Origin: Deltaproteobacteria bacterium
GTDB taxonomy: Bacteria > Myxococcota > Myxococcia > Myxococcales > 40CM-4-68-19
NCBI GenBank assembly: GCA_005879315.1
Contig: VBLC01000055.1
Span: 1-64,000 of the forward strand
DNA: 64,000 nt
Reading direction: 5' to 3'
Under the pieces are notes generated by a model. It had not been told where the DNA came from. It saw only the letters and a program-made list of their open reading frames with translations, and made no database searches. This document shows, piece after piece, positions 1 through 7,410 of this stretch (within the stretch, counting starts at the first letter, position 1; each line of letters starts with the position of its first letter). A program made the position numbers and the translations under genes.

Positions 1-2
1 GG

Positions 3-428
3 GCCCTCCTCTTCGGCGGCGCGTATTTCCTCTTTCGCCGCTACCGGGCCGGAGCGTTGATGCTCGGCCTCTTGGTGCTCAGCCACTGGGTGCTGGACGT
101 CATCTCGCACCGGCCCGACGTGCCGGTCCTTCCCAAGGGCCCGTATCTTGGATTGGGATTGTGGAACTCGGTGCCCGCGACCATTCTCACCGAGGAGGCC
201 ATGCTGGCGATCGGCGCGGCGCTCTACTTGCGCGCCACCCGCTCGGGAGGGACGGCGAGCACCATCGCCCTCTGGGCGATGTTCGCTCTCTTCGCCGTCA
301 TCGGCGTGGCGGGCACGCTCGGACCGCCGCCGCCCAGCATCACGCCCGTCGCGGCGCTCGGGCCCATTCTCGCCGCCGTGCTGATCCCCTGGGCATCCGC
401 GGTCGACTCGCGGCGCGCGCCCGCATAG
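3..428 (+). CDS. C-terminal fragment of a small multi-span membrane protein
   Basis: The frame is open to the left edge, so the N-terminus lies outside the window. An internal TTG (57) and ATG (60) are possible but unnecessary starts. The visible part begins with hydrophobic residues, then has a conserved-looking HW-x3-D-x3-H segment (S-H-W-V-L-D-V-I-S-H-R-P-D), then three more hydrophobic stretches. This resembles small inner-membrane proteins often annotated as YdjM-like or 'metal-dependent hydrolase', where His and Asp sit at a membrane face. Function is unknown. It ends 12 nt before the downstream M2 peptidase on the same strand and may be co-transcribed with it. I am confident it is coding and only moderately confident of the family. 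Confidence 0.6.
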   Translation, partial: ALLFGGAYFLFRRYRAGALMLGLLVLSHWVLDVISHRPDVPVLPKGPYLGLGLWNSVPATILTEEAMLAIGAALYLRATRSGGTASTIALWAMFALFAVIGVAGTLGPPPPSITPVAALGPILAAVLIPWASAVDSRRAPA

Positions 429-440
429 CATGCGCGGCGC

Positions 441-2234
441 ATGAGACCCTTGCTCGCTCTCGCGCTCTGCGGGTGCGCCTCCGCGCCGCCGGCCACCGCA
501 GAAAACAATCCTCGCAAGCCCACCGCCGACGACGCCAAGGCCTTCGTCGCCAGAGTCAACGAGGATCTGAAGCGGCTCTTCGTCAAATCTTCCACGGCGG
601 ACTGGATCAAGAACACCTACATCACCGACGACACCGAACGGAACGCGGCGAGCGCAAACGAGGAGCTGCTCGGCTATCAAGCGCGCGCCACCAAGACGGC
701 CGCGGCGTTCAAGGAGCTGCCGCTCGACCCCGACACAGCGCGCATGCTTTATCTCTTGCGCATCTCCGCAACCGCGCCGGCGCCGGAGGATGCGAAGAAG
801 CGGCTCGAGCTGACCACGCTCGCCGCCAAGCTCGAGGGCCACTACGGCTCGGCCAAGGACAAGAAGGGCCGCGACCTGCAAGAGCTGAGCGCGCTGCTCC
901 GCAAGAGCCGCAACCATGACGAGCTGCTCGATGCCTGGGTCGGCTGGCACGAGACCGCCCGCGAGCAGCGGCCGCGGTACCAGCGCTTCGTGGAGCTGGC
1001 CAACGAGGGCGCGCGCGAGATCGGCTTCGCCAACATGGGCGACGTCTGGCGATCTTCCTACGACATCCCGCCCGACGAATTCGAAAAGGAGACGGACCGG
1101 CTCTGGGCGCAAGTGAAGCCGCTGTACGACGGCCTGCATTGCTATGTGCGCGCGCAATTGCAGCAGCAGTATGGGAAGGAAAGGATTCCCGAGGGAAAGC
1201 CCATTCCGGCGCACGTGCTCGGCAACATGTGGGCGCAAGAATGGGGAAGCATCTATCCCTTGGTCGAGCCCTACAAAGGGGTCGCGAGCCTCGACGTGAC
1301 CAAGGCCATCGTCGCGCAGAAGTGGGACCCCGTCCGGATGGTGAAGGCCGGCGAGGCATTCTTCACTTCGATGGGCCTCGACCCGCTGCCCAGGACCTTC
1401 TGGGAACGGTCGATGTTGGTGAAGCCGCGCGACCGCGAGGTCGTCTGCCACGCCAGCGCCTGGGACGTGCAGTTCGACGACGACCTGCGCATCAAGATGT
1501 GCATCAGGCCCGAGGAGGAGGATCTCGTCACCATCCACCACGAGCTGGGCCACGATTACTATTTCCACGCCTATTACAAGCTGCCCGCGCTCTATCAGGG
1601 AGGCGCCAACGATGGCTTTCACGAGGCCATCGGCGATGCGCTGACCTTGGCGATGACGCCGGCCTATCTCAAGCGGCTAGGCCTCCTCGAAGAGATGCCC
1701 GACAATCCGAAAGCGGTCATCAACGTGCAGATGAAGGATGCGCTCAACAAAGTCGCCTTCCTTCCTTTCGGCAAATTGATCGATCAATGGCGGTGGGACG
1801 TCTTCAACGGAAAGACCGCGCCCGGCGATTACAACAAAGCCTGGTGGGCATTGAGAACGAAGTTCCAGGGTATCGCCGCCCCGGTCGCGCGCAGCGAGCA
1901 GGATTTCGACCCGGGCGCGAAGTATCACGTGCCCGCCAACGTTCCCTATACGCGATATTTCCTCGCCCGCATCCTGCAATTCCAGTTCTATCGCGCCATG
2001 TGCCAGGCGGCGGGACACAAAGGCCCGCTGCATCAATGCTCCTTCTATGGGAGCAAAGAGGCGGGTGCGCGCCTGTGGAAGATGCTCTCGATGGGCGCCT
2101 CGCGGCCCTGGCCTGACGCGCTCGAAGCGATGACCGGGCAGCGGCAGATGGACGGCGGCGCGCTCCTCGAATACTTCGCGCCGCTGCAGGCCTGGCTTCT
2201 GGAGCAGAACAAAGGGTTGTCCTGTGGCTGGTGA
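441..2234 (+). CDS. M2 family (ACE-like) zinc dipeptidyl carboxypeptidase, probable lipoprotein
   Basis: A 597-aa zinc metallopeptidase expected to release dipeptides from the C-termini of peptides in the periplasm. The gluzincin motif HELGH is at residues 367-371 and the third zinc ligand is Glu395 in E-A-I-G-D. The 24-residue spacing between the last His and this Glu matches the angiotensin-converting-enzyme family. Length is close to bacterial ACE homologues (about 600 aa). The N-terminus is short and hydrophobic with an L-C-G-C stretch that could serve as a lipobox, so it is probably lipid-anchored. The stop overlaps the start of the POT transporter by 11 bp. That pairing suggests released dipeptides are imported by the transporter. 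Confidence 0.92.
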   Translation: MRPLLALALCGCASAPPATAENNPRKPTADDAKAFVARVNEDLKRLFVKSSTADWIKNTYITDDTERNAASANEELLGYQARATKTAAAFKELPLDPDTARMLYLLRISATAPAPEDAKKRLELTTLAAKLEGHYGSAKDKKGRDLQELSALLRKSRNHDELLDAWVGWHETAREQRPRYQRFVELANEGAREIGFANMGDVWRSSYDIPPDEFEKETDRLWAQVKPLYDGLHCYVRAQLQQQYGKERIPEGKPIPAHVLGNMWAQEWGSIYPLVEPYKGVASLDVTKAIVAQKWDPVRMVKAGEAFFTSMGLDPLPRTFWERSMLVKPRDREVVCHASAWDVQFDDDLRIKMCIRPEEEDLVTIHHELGHDYYFHAYYKLPALYQGGANDGFHEAIGDALTLAMTPAYLKRLGLLEEMPDNPKAVINVQMKDALNKVAFLPFGKLIDQWRWDVFNGKTAPGDYNKAWWALRTKFQGIAAPVARSEQDFDPGAKYHVPANVPYTRYFLARILQFQFYRAMCQAAGHKGPLHQCSFYGSKEAGARLWKMLSMGASRPWPDALEAMTGQRQMDGGALLEYFAPLQAWLLEQNKGLSCGW

Positions 2235-3615
2235 AAAGCGGCTGCCGCCCTCCGTCAAGTACATCATCGGCAACGAGGCCTGCGAGCGGTTCAGCTTCTA
2301 CGGCATGAGCACCATTCTCGTGCCGTACATGCAGCAGTTCCTCGGCTGGCCGCACAATACCGCGGAGAGCATCTATCATTACTTCGTCGCCGCGGCCTAT
2401 GCGATGACGGTCGTCGGCGGCTGGCTCTCCGATCGCTTCTTCGGCCGCTATCGCACCATCCTCTGGCTTTCCTATGGATATGTGCTCGGACATGCCGTGC
2501 TGGCTGCCGGCGATCTCGGATTTCGGGTTCCGGCGCTCGTCGTCGGAATGATCCTGATCGTCATTGGACAATCGGGGATCAAACCGAATCTATCGGCTTT
2601 CGTCGGCGATCAATTCCGGCAGGACGAGCGGCACCTGCTCGACCGCGTCTATTCCTGGTTCTATTTCGCCATCAACGTCGGCTCGGCCACCTCGCAGCTG
2701 ATCACGCCCTGGCTGCTCGCCGGCTGCGCCTTCGGCGCGATCAAGCTCTGCGACAGAACCGCCACCGCCTGGGGATTTGGCGTGCCCGGCCTCCTGATGG
2801 CGGCGGCCCTGGTCATCTATCTGGCCGGACGCAGCCAGTACGTCAAAGTGCCGCCCGCAGGCCGCGACCCGAACGGCTTTCTCGCCGTGCTCCGCACCCG
2901 CCTCGCCGACGGCGAAGACGTCGCCCGCAAGCGTCACGGAGACGTCGCGGTGGAAGGGATGCGCTCGGTCTTCCGCATCGCGCTCGTCTTCCTGCCCATC
3001 GTCGCTTTCTGGGCGCTCTACTTTCAATACGGCTCCTCCTGGTTCAACCAGGCCGAGAAGATGGACCGCGACATCTTCGGCTGGCAGATGGAATCGGCGC
3101 AGATGGAATCGCTCAACGCCATCCTCATTCTCATCATGGTTCCGAGCTTCGCCTACCTGGTCTATCCCGCGCTCGAGCGGGCCGGGCTGCGCATGACGAT
3201 GCTGCGGCGGATGGGCATCGGCATGTTCGTCGCCGTACCGGCCTTCGTCTCGGCGGCGATGATCCAGCGCTGGATCGAGGCTGGAGGACAACCGCACATC
3301 GCCTGGCAAGTGATCCAGTACGTTCTCATCTCCATCGCCGAGACGATGGTCAGCGTCACCGCGCTCGAGTTCGCCTACACGCAGGCGCCCAGGTCGATGA
3401 AGGGCGCGATCATGAGCCTCTGGTTCTTGACGCTCGGGACCGGATCGCTGGTCACCTCGCTCGTCCGCAGCTACGTCTCCTTCTCCTCGGGGAGCGGCTA
3501 CTTCCTCTTCTGGGCGGTCTTCATGCTCCTCGGAGCGGTCGCCTTCGCCGTCGTGGCGGCGCTCTACAAGCCGGTCGCTTTCGTCGCCGCCGGCGAAGGC
3601 GCTCAGGCGGCCTGA
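2224..3615 (+). CDS. POT/PTR family proton-coupled oligopeptide transporter
   Basis: A 463-aa member of the proton-dependent oligopeptide transporter family (MFS fold), an inner-membrane importer of di- and tripeptides. The diagnostic proton-coupling ExxER motif is at residues 18-22, followed by F-S-F-Y-G in the first helix. About twelve or more hydrophobic helices follow. The start is GTG at 2224, inside the end of the M2 peptidase gene (11-bp overlap), which indicates translational coupling. The 3' end overlaps the convergent prolidase by 13 bp. Context fits a peptide-scavenging module: extracellular peptidase, importer, cytoplasmic prolidase. Confidence 0.93.
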   Translation: MAGEKRLPPSVKYIIGNEACERFSFYGMSTILVPYMQQFLGWPHNTAESIYHYFVAAAYAMTVVGGWLSDRFFGRYRTILWLSYGYVLGHAVLAAGDLGFRVPALVVGMILIVIGQSGIKPNLSAFVGDQFRQDERHLLDRVYSWFYFAINVGSATSQLITPWLLAGCAFGAIKLCDRTATAWGFGVPGLLMAAALVIYLAGRSQYVKVPPAGRDPNGFLAVLRTRLADGEDVARKRHGDVAVEGMRSVFRIALVFLPIVAFWALYFQYGSSWFNQAEKMDRDIFGWQMESAQMESLNAILILIMVPSFAYLVYPALERAGLRMTMLRRMGIGMFVAVPAFVSAAMIQRWIEAGGQPHIAWQVIQYVLISIAETMVSVTALEFAYTQAPRSMKGAIMSLWFLTLGTGSLVTSLVRSYVSFSSGSGYFLFWAVFMLLGAVAFAVVAALYKPVAFVAAGEGAQAA

Positions 3616-4907
3616 CCCCCGCCCTTCTCGAGGACTTCCCGCGTCAGGTTGCGCACCCCGCGCGCGAGGACCTGCACGTCGTCCTCGATGCGCACTCCGC
3701 CGAACGCCGCCAGCGCATCGACGAGCTTCCAGTCGATGTCGGACGACTTGCGCCAGGGCGCGAGCAGCGCTTCGATGAAATAGATCCCCGGCTCGATGGT
3801 GAAGACCTGGCCCTCGGCGATGACGCTGGTGTTGCGCAGGAATGGATTGTCCGCACGCGGCGGACGCAGGGCGCAGCCGACGTCGTGGCACTGCAAGCCC
3901 AAGGAGTGGCCGAGGCCGTGCGGATAGAAGGCGCGGGTGATGCCGCGCTTGACCAGCTCGTCGACCGACAGCCTGGAGATGCCGACGATGCGGAGGATCT
4001 GCGCGACTTGCCGGTGCGACTCGTCGTGCAGCTCCTCGTACGGCATTCCGACGCGCACTGCGGCGCAAAGGCGCTGCTGCATCGCCTCCACTCCCGCGAC
4101 GACCTGCGCGAAGACCGACGCGGCTGCGCCGCCTCCTTTCACCCAGGTGCGGGTGATGTCGGAGCAGTAGCCGGAGAAAGAGGCTCCGGCATCGAGCAAG
4201 AGCGACTGCGCCGGCGTCGCGCGCTTTTCGTAGCTGATGTGGTGAAGCGTCGCGGCGTGCTTGCCCAGCGCGACGATGTTCTTGTAAGGGGTTTCGGCGT
4301 CGTCCTGCAGGGTCGTGCCAAGAAACGCCAGGTGGAGCTCGAGCTCGGCCCGATCGCCGGATGCGAAAAGCGTGCGCAGCTGCTCGTGCCCGGGACCGGC
4401 GCGCCGGTTGGCTTCCGCCAGACAGAAGACTTCGTATTCGGTCTTGTGCACCCGCAGCTGATCGAGCTCGGCGAGAAGAGAGGCCGGATTGCGCCCCTCC
4501 TCGGGAACGCCGAGGGCCACAGCCGCGGCCAGGTCGTCGCCGATGAAGGCTGCGCGAGCGGGAACGAGCTCGCGCGCAGCGTTGCTCTCGATCACCTCGA
4601 AGGCGCCCCAGAAATGGGCGCTCTCGGGCGGCGCCGGCGCTTCCCAGAAACTGGGCTGCAGCGTCCGAACCAGTTTGGGCTGCTTGCCGGGCTGCACCAC
4701 GAGCAGACCGCCAGGCTCGGCGAGGGGCAGCCAGTGCTGGAAATGCGGAGTGGGCCGCAGCGGCCAGTAGGCGTCGTCAGCCTCGGTGCGCTTGACCGGC
4801 GAACCCGAGTGGATGGCGAGCGCGCCGAAGCCGGTCTTCTCCAGCGCGGCCGCCACACCGCGCTGCAGACTCTCGACATGGGCGCGATGCAGTGAGGCGA
4901 GATCCAT
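3603..4907 (-). CDS. pepQ: Xaa-Pro dipeptidase (prolidase), M24B family
   Basis: About 434 aa from ATG 4907. An upstream in-frame start at 4937 would add ten residues of unconvincing sequence. It is a cytoplasmic metallopeptidase that splits Xaa-Pro dipeptides. The pita-bread metal ligands are all visible in order: Asp in L-D-A-G-A-S, Asp in S-D-I-T-R-T-W, His in H-G-L-G-H-S-L-G, Glu in T-I-E-P-G-I-Y-F, and Glu in V-R-I-E-D-D. Length and the internal E-R-A-T-P-like region fit bacterial PepQ (E. coli 443 aa) rather than the shorter Xaa-Pro aminopeptidases. It converges on the POT transporter gene and completes a peptide-use set. Confidence 0.93.
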   Translation of the reverse strand: MDLASLHRAHVESLQRGVAAALEKTGFGALAIHSGSPVKRTEADDAYWPLRPTPHFQHWLPLAEPGGLLVVQPGKQPKLVRTLQPSFWEAPAPPESAHFWGAFEVIESNAARELVPARAAFIGDDLAAAVALGVPEEGRNPASLLAELDQLRVHKTEYEVFCLAEANRRAGPGHEQLRTLFASGDRAELELHLAFLGTTLQDDAETPYKNIVALGKHAATLHHISYEKRATPAQSLLLDAGASFSGYCSDITRTWVKGGGAAASVFAQVVAGVEAMQQRLCAAVRVGMPYEELHDESHRQVAQILRIVGISRLSVDELVKRGITRAFYPHGLGHSLGLQCHDVGCALRPPRADNPFLRNTSVIAEGQVFTIEPGIYFIEALLAPWRKSSDIDWKLVDALAAFGGVRIEDDVQVLARGVRNLTREVLEKGGGQAA

Positions 4908-5171
4908 GGCGCTCACTCTAACGCGATCTTCCCCCAACGACTCGACCGGCCTACGCCCAAGGTCTCAGATGGCGGCGAAGACTCGTGCGCTTTCTGTTCG
5001 ATCGATCATTTTCAATCCAGTTCACAGCCTGCGGCAGAGCGAAGTCCGAAGTGTTGTCCACAAATCGCGCCCATGGCTTCACAGCCCTTCCACAGCACGA
5101 CTGCCCAGATTCGAATCGCCGTACAGATCTGCACCTGTTCTGTTTCTGCGCTGTTAGGTCGCGTCAAGAAC
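4908..5171. other. Non-coding stretch upstream of the RNA promoter
   Basis: There is no convincing ORF here. Two short perfect palindromes lie upstream of the sigma-54-like promoter: GATTCGAATC (5108-5117) and CAGATCTG (5124-5131). They are about 55 and 41 nt upstream of its -24 element, where an enhancer-binding protein could sit, but each is short enough to arise by chance. A single DnaA-box-like TTGTCCACA is at 5054-5062. Base composition is visibly less GC-rich than the neighbouring genes. Confidence 0.5.
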
Positions 5172-5187
5172 TGGCACGCGTGATGCT
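5172..5187 (+). promoter_or_regulatory. Sigma-54 (RpoN) type -24/-12 promoter
   Basis: The sequence TGGCACGCGTGATGCT matches the RpoN consensus TGGCACG-N4-TTGCW at all but one position (A for T before TGC). The invariant GG (5173-5174) and GC (5185-5186) are separated by exactly 10 nt. Taking the C of GC as -12 puts the start of transcription near 5198. Downstream lies the structured-RNA region and no gene on this strand until 6272. Motif strength is good, but no experiment supports it. Confidence 0.6.
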
Positions 5188-5197
5188 CTAGTCCCGT

Positions 5198-6169
5198 CCG
5201 TGCTCGGCGGTCCGGTGGGTCGCCTGGCGCGCAGGCCTCGAACCTGTTTTTCGAAAGGAGGATGGGAGTTCAGGCCAGAAACCTCGTGCGGGTCGGAAAC
5301 CTGGTTCCAGGACATTCCGACCCTCGCACTGGCGAAACGCCGAGGACCAGCTGCGGTGGGCTCATCGCAGTGAAGGTCGAGGGCGGAGGGGGCGTGAAGG
5401 CGCTTCCACGGTGCGGGGGGAGAAAACCCGGAGGAGGAGAAGCCCAAGAGGGGCGCGGATCGATCGGGGCTTTAACCGGTCCCATCGACACCGCACTCAC
5501 CGCGGGGAGCAAGGCCCTGAAGTCGAGGGCGCATTCGCTGGTCAAAGGCGGATGCGTCCAACGGCCAGAGGGCATGAAACGGCCGGGGAAACCCGGTACG
5601 GCTCCGCGGAGAGGGAGAAACCCCTGAAGGGCAAACCCTGGACGTGGCTGCGGGGTGAAATAAACCCGCAAGGTTGGTGGCGGAGCAAACCGTCGAGGGC
5701 GTGCGAAACGCCGAGGACGGAACTAAGTCCGGGCTGGGATTTCCCGGGCGTGTGTGGACGCTGCCAGCTGATGCCGCGATGAGGGACGAAACCCCAAGGG
5801 AGGCGCTCTCTGGTCGTCCGGAAGGTCGCGAGGTCTTCCGGGATACGGGGAGCAGGTCGCAGGTCGTCGAACTCTGAAGGAGGCGAAAAGCTCTCGGGAG
5901 GATGAAATCGTCGGCGCGAGTCGGCGATGGACGGCGTACGAAGAGAAACCGCAGGGTCCGGTTGAAAGGCCGAGATCGAGGCGGGAGCGGGATAAGCCAA
6001 CTGTCCCGTGATTCGGACGCATAGGAATACTCCGAGGAGCATCGAACCTCCATGAGAGGCAGCGCAGGCCGGGGCAACCCGGCAGGTGCAACGACAGGCG
6101 GTCCTTGAACCTCCGAAGGGGAAAGCGCGCCGGGTGGTCCTTCGGGCCACCGGGCACGTTTTCTTTTTT
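5198..6169 (+). ncRNA. Large (~970 nt) structured non-coding RNA, family not recognised
   Basis: No plausible gene occupies this stretch, yet it folds locally almost end to end on the + strand. Examples: a 12-bp stem 5286-5297/5316-5329 enclosing CCTG-GTTC-CAGG; 5351-5355/5366-5370; 9 bp 5530-5538/5548-5556; 5583-5587/5592-5596 capped by GAAA; 5650-5654/5665-5669; 5698-5702/5708-5712; 5715-5718/5727-5730; 8 bp 5817-5824/5835-5842; 9 bp 5907-5915/5920-5928 capped by GCGA; 5959-5963/5968-5972 capped by GAAA; 5988-5992/6004-6008; and 6 bp 6068-6073/6078-6083 capped by GCAA. It has a sigma-54-like promoter just upstream and an intrinsic terminator at 6129-6169. Size and 'ornate' loops recall OLE, GOLLD and ROOL RNAs, but I recognise no defining motif of these, nor a group II domain V, RNase P, tmRNA or rRNA. 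The minus-strand ORFs across it are low-complexity Pro/Arg/Ser translations and look spurious. Confidence 0.7.
6129..6169 (+). terminator. Intrinsic terminator ending the structured RNA
   Basis: The stem is 6129-6140 with 6144-6155 around a TTC loop. It has eleven pairs including one G-T, and one G-G mismatch at 6132/6152. It is followed within 4 nt by an 11-nt T tract (6159-6169) interrupted by one C. T-runs like this are very rare in this GC-rich DNA. It separates the RNA from the Liv operon, which starts 103 nt later. Confidence 0.8.
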
Positions 6170-6251
6170 GGGCGCGCAGCTCGCTCCAGGCGCAGATCCG
6201 CGAGCGCAAGCATCGGACCTTGAAGGTTCCGGCGATGCGTTCTAGCGTGCG

Positions 6252-6268
6252 CCCTCCGGTCAGGAGGG
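6252..6268 (+). promoter_or_regulatory. Hairpin that contains the ribosome binding site of the Liv operon
   Basis: CCCTCC (6252-6257) is perfectly complementary to GGAGGG (6263-6268), with a 5-nt loop between. The right arm is the Shine-Dalgarno of the substrate-binding-protein gene, whose ATG is at 6272. In the mRNA this 6-bp GC-rich hairpin would mask the ribosome binding site. That could lower translation or make it depend on a factor or upstream ribosomes. Confidence 0.5.
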
Positions 6269-6271
6269 TCC

Positions 6272-7408
6272 ATGCGGATCATTCTCGCAGCGCTCCTCTT
6301 CTCGTTGGCAGCGCAGGCGAAAGAAACCGTTCGTATCGCCTTCATCGGTCCGCTCACCGGCGGCAACTCCGCCGTCGGCCTGGGCGGCCGCAACTCCGCC
6401 GACCTGGCCGTCAAGCTGCACAACGCCGGCCCCGGCTCGAAGTACCAGTACGAGCTGGTCGTCCTCGACGACGAGTGCAAGCCCGACGCTGGCGTGCAGA
6501 TGGCGACCAAGGCCGGCTCCGACCGCAGCATCGTCGCGGGGGTGACCCACTACTGCTCGGTGGTGGCGATGGCCACCGTGGACACCTTTCACCGCTTCGG
6601 CCTTCCCACCATCGTCTGGGGCGCGGTCCTGCCCGACATCACCTATGGCCACGACTTCAAGGAGATCCACCGGGTCAACGGGACGATGATCAACCAGAAC
6701 GAGACCAACGCGAAGTTCATGGCCGCGCAGGGCTACAAGAAGTTCGCCGTCATCCACGACACGACCGACTACGGCAAAGGCCACGACAAGTACTTCACCA
6801 AGTTCATCACCGAGTCGGGCGGGCAGATCGTCGGCGACTTCGGCGTCACCGCCGACCAGCAGGACTTCACCGCCGAGCTGACCCAGATCAAGGCGCTCAG
6901 TCCCCAGGCGCTGTACTTCGGCGGTCTGACGCCCATCGGGGTGCGCATCCGCTCGCAGATGGACAAGCTGGGCCTGAACGCGCAGTTCGACGGCACCTCG
7001 GGGATCGTCAACGACGATTTCATCAAGGCGCTCGGTCCGCTCGCCGAAAGCGTCCTCGCCTTCCGCGAGGGCGCGCCGGCCGAGAAGCTGCCGGGCGGGA
7101 GGAAATTCCTCGAGGAGTACGGCAAGCAGGGCTACTCCAACCCGCCCGAGGCGTACGGCCCCTTCGCGTTCGTCGCTGCCGACCTGCTCATGCAGACCAT
7201 CGAAAAGACGGGCCCCGATCGCCGCAAGATCATCGCCGGACTCGCCCAGGTGAAGGACTTCGATTCCATCGTCGGCAAGATCACCTTCGACGATCACGGC
7301 CAGAACACCGTCCCCGTCATCACCAAGTACGTCGCGCAGGACGGCAAGTGGGTCTTGTGGGAGGAGAGCGAATACGCCAGAGGCTCGCGCAAGCTGCGCG
7401 GCAAGTAG
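6272..7408 (+). CDS. Branched-chain-amino-acid-type (LivK/HAAT) periplasmic substrate-binding protein
   Basis: A 378-aa receptor of a high-affinity amino-acid (HAAT) ABC importer. It has a signal peptide of about 16 residues ending A-A-Q-A before K-E-T-V-R-I-A-F. The type I periplasmic-binding fold begins with F-I-G-P-L-T-G-G and continues through L-D-D-E-C-K-P-D, as in Leu/Ile/Val-binding proteins. A well-placed GGAGGG precedes the ATG but lies in a hairpin. The permease starts 2 nt after its stop. The ligand cannot be read from sequence. The downstream peptidase, amidase and acyl-CoA ligase suggest an amide or amino-acid conjugate rather than plain leucine. Confidence 0.9.
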   Translation: MRIILAALLFSLAAQAKETVRIAFIGPLTGGNSAVGLGGRNSADLAVKLHNAGPGSKYQYELVVLDDECKPDAGVQMATKAGSDRSIVAGVTHYCSVVAMATVDTFHRFGLPTIVWGAVLPDITYGHDFKEIHRVNGTMINQNETNAKFMAAQGYKKFAVIHDTTDYGKGHDKYFTKFITESGGQIVGDFGVTADQQDFTAELTQIKALSPQALYFGGLTPIGVRIRSQMDKLGLNAQFDGTSGIVNDDFIKALGPLAESVLAFREGAPAEKLPGGRKFLEEYGKQGYSNPPEAYGPFAFVAADLLMQTIEKTGPDRRKIIAGLAQVKDFDSIVGKITFDDHGQNTVPVITKYVAQDGKWVLWEESEYARGSRKLRGK

Positions 7409-7410
7409 CG

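Noticed and set aside
5054-5062. DnaA-box-like TTGTCCACA as part of a replication origin
   Set aside because: It is a single match with no cluster of boxes, no AT-rich unwinding region and no dnaA/dnaN nearby.
5104-5122. TTCGAAT as a tRNA T-loop
   Set aside because: An extra base separates the required G-C pair from TTC, and no acceptor or anticodon stems can be drawn around it.
5286-5297. GTGCG as the 5' end of a group II intron
   Set aside because: The GTGCG is paired in a self-contained 12-bp hairpin, no domain V-like 34-nt element is seen near the 3' end, and there is no reverse transcriptase ORF.
5704-5740. AAGTCCGGGCT resembling the conserved 5' block of RNase P RNA
   Set aside because: The following ACAG-GGCAGG-type block and the 3' pairing partner of P4 are absent, and the element is about twice the size of RNase P RNA.
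5472-6531. Minus-strand ORFs of 245 and 329 codons across the structured RNA
   Set aside because: Their translations are Pro/Arg/Ser-rich and read directly from complementary stem-loops. They run through the Liv signal-peptide region on the other strand and lack a credible ribosome site. They look like translations of an RNA gene.
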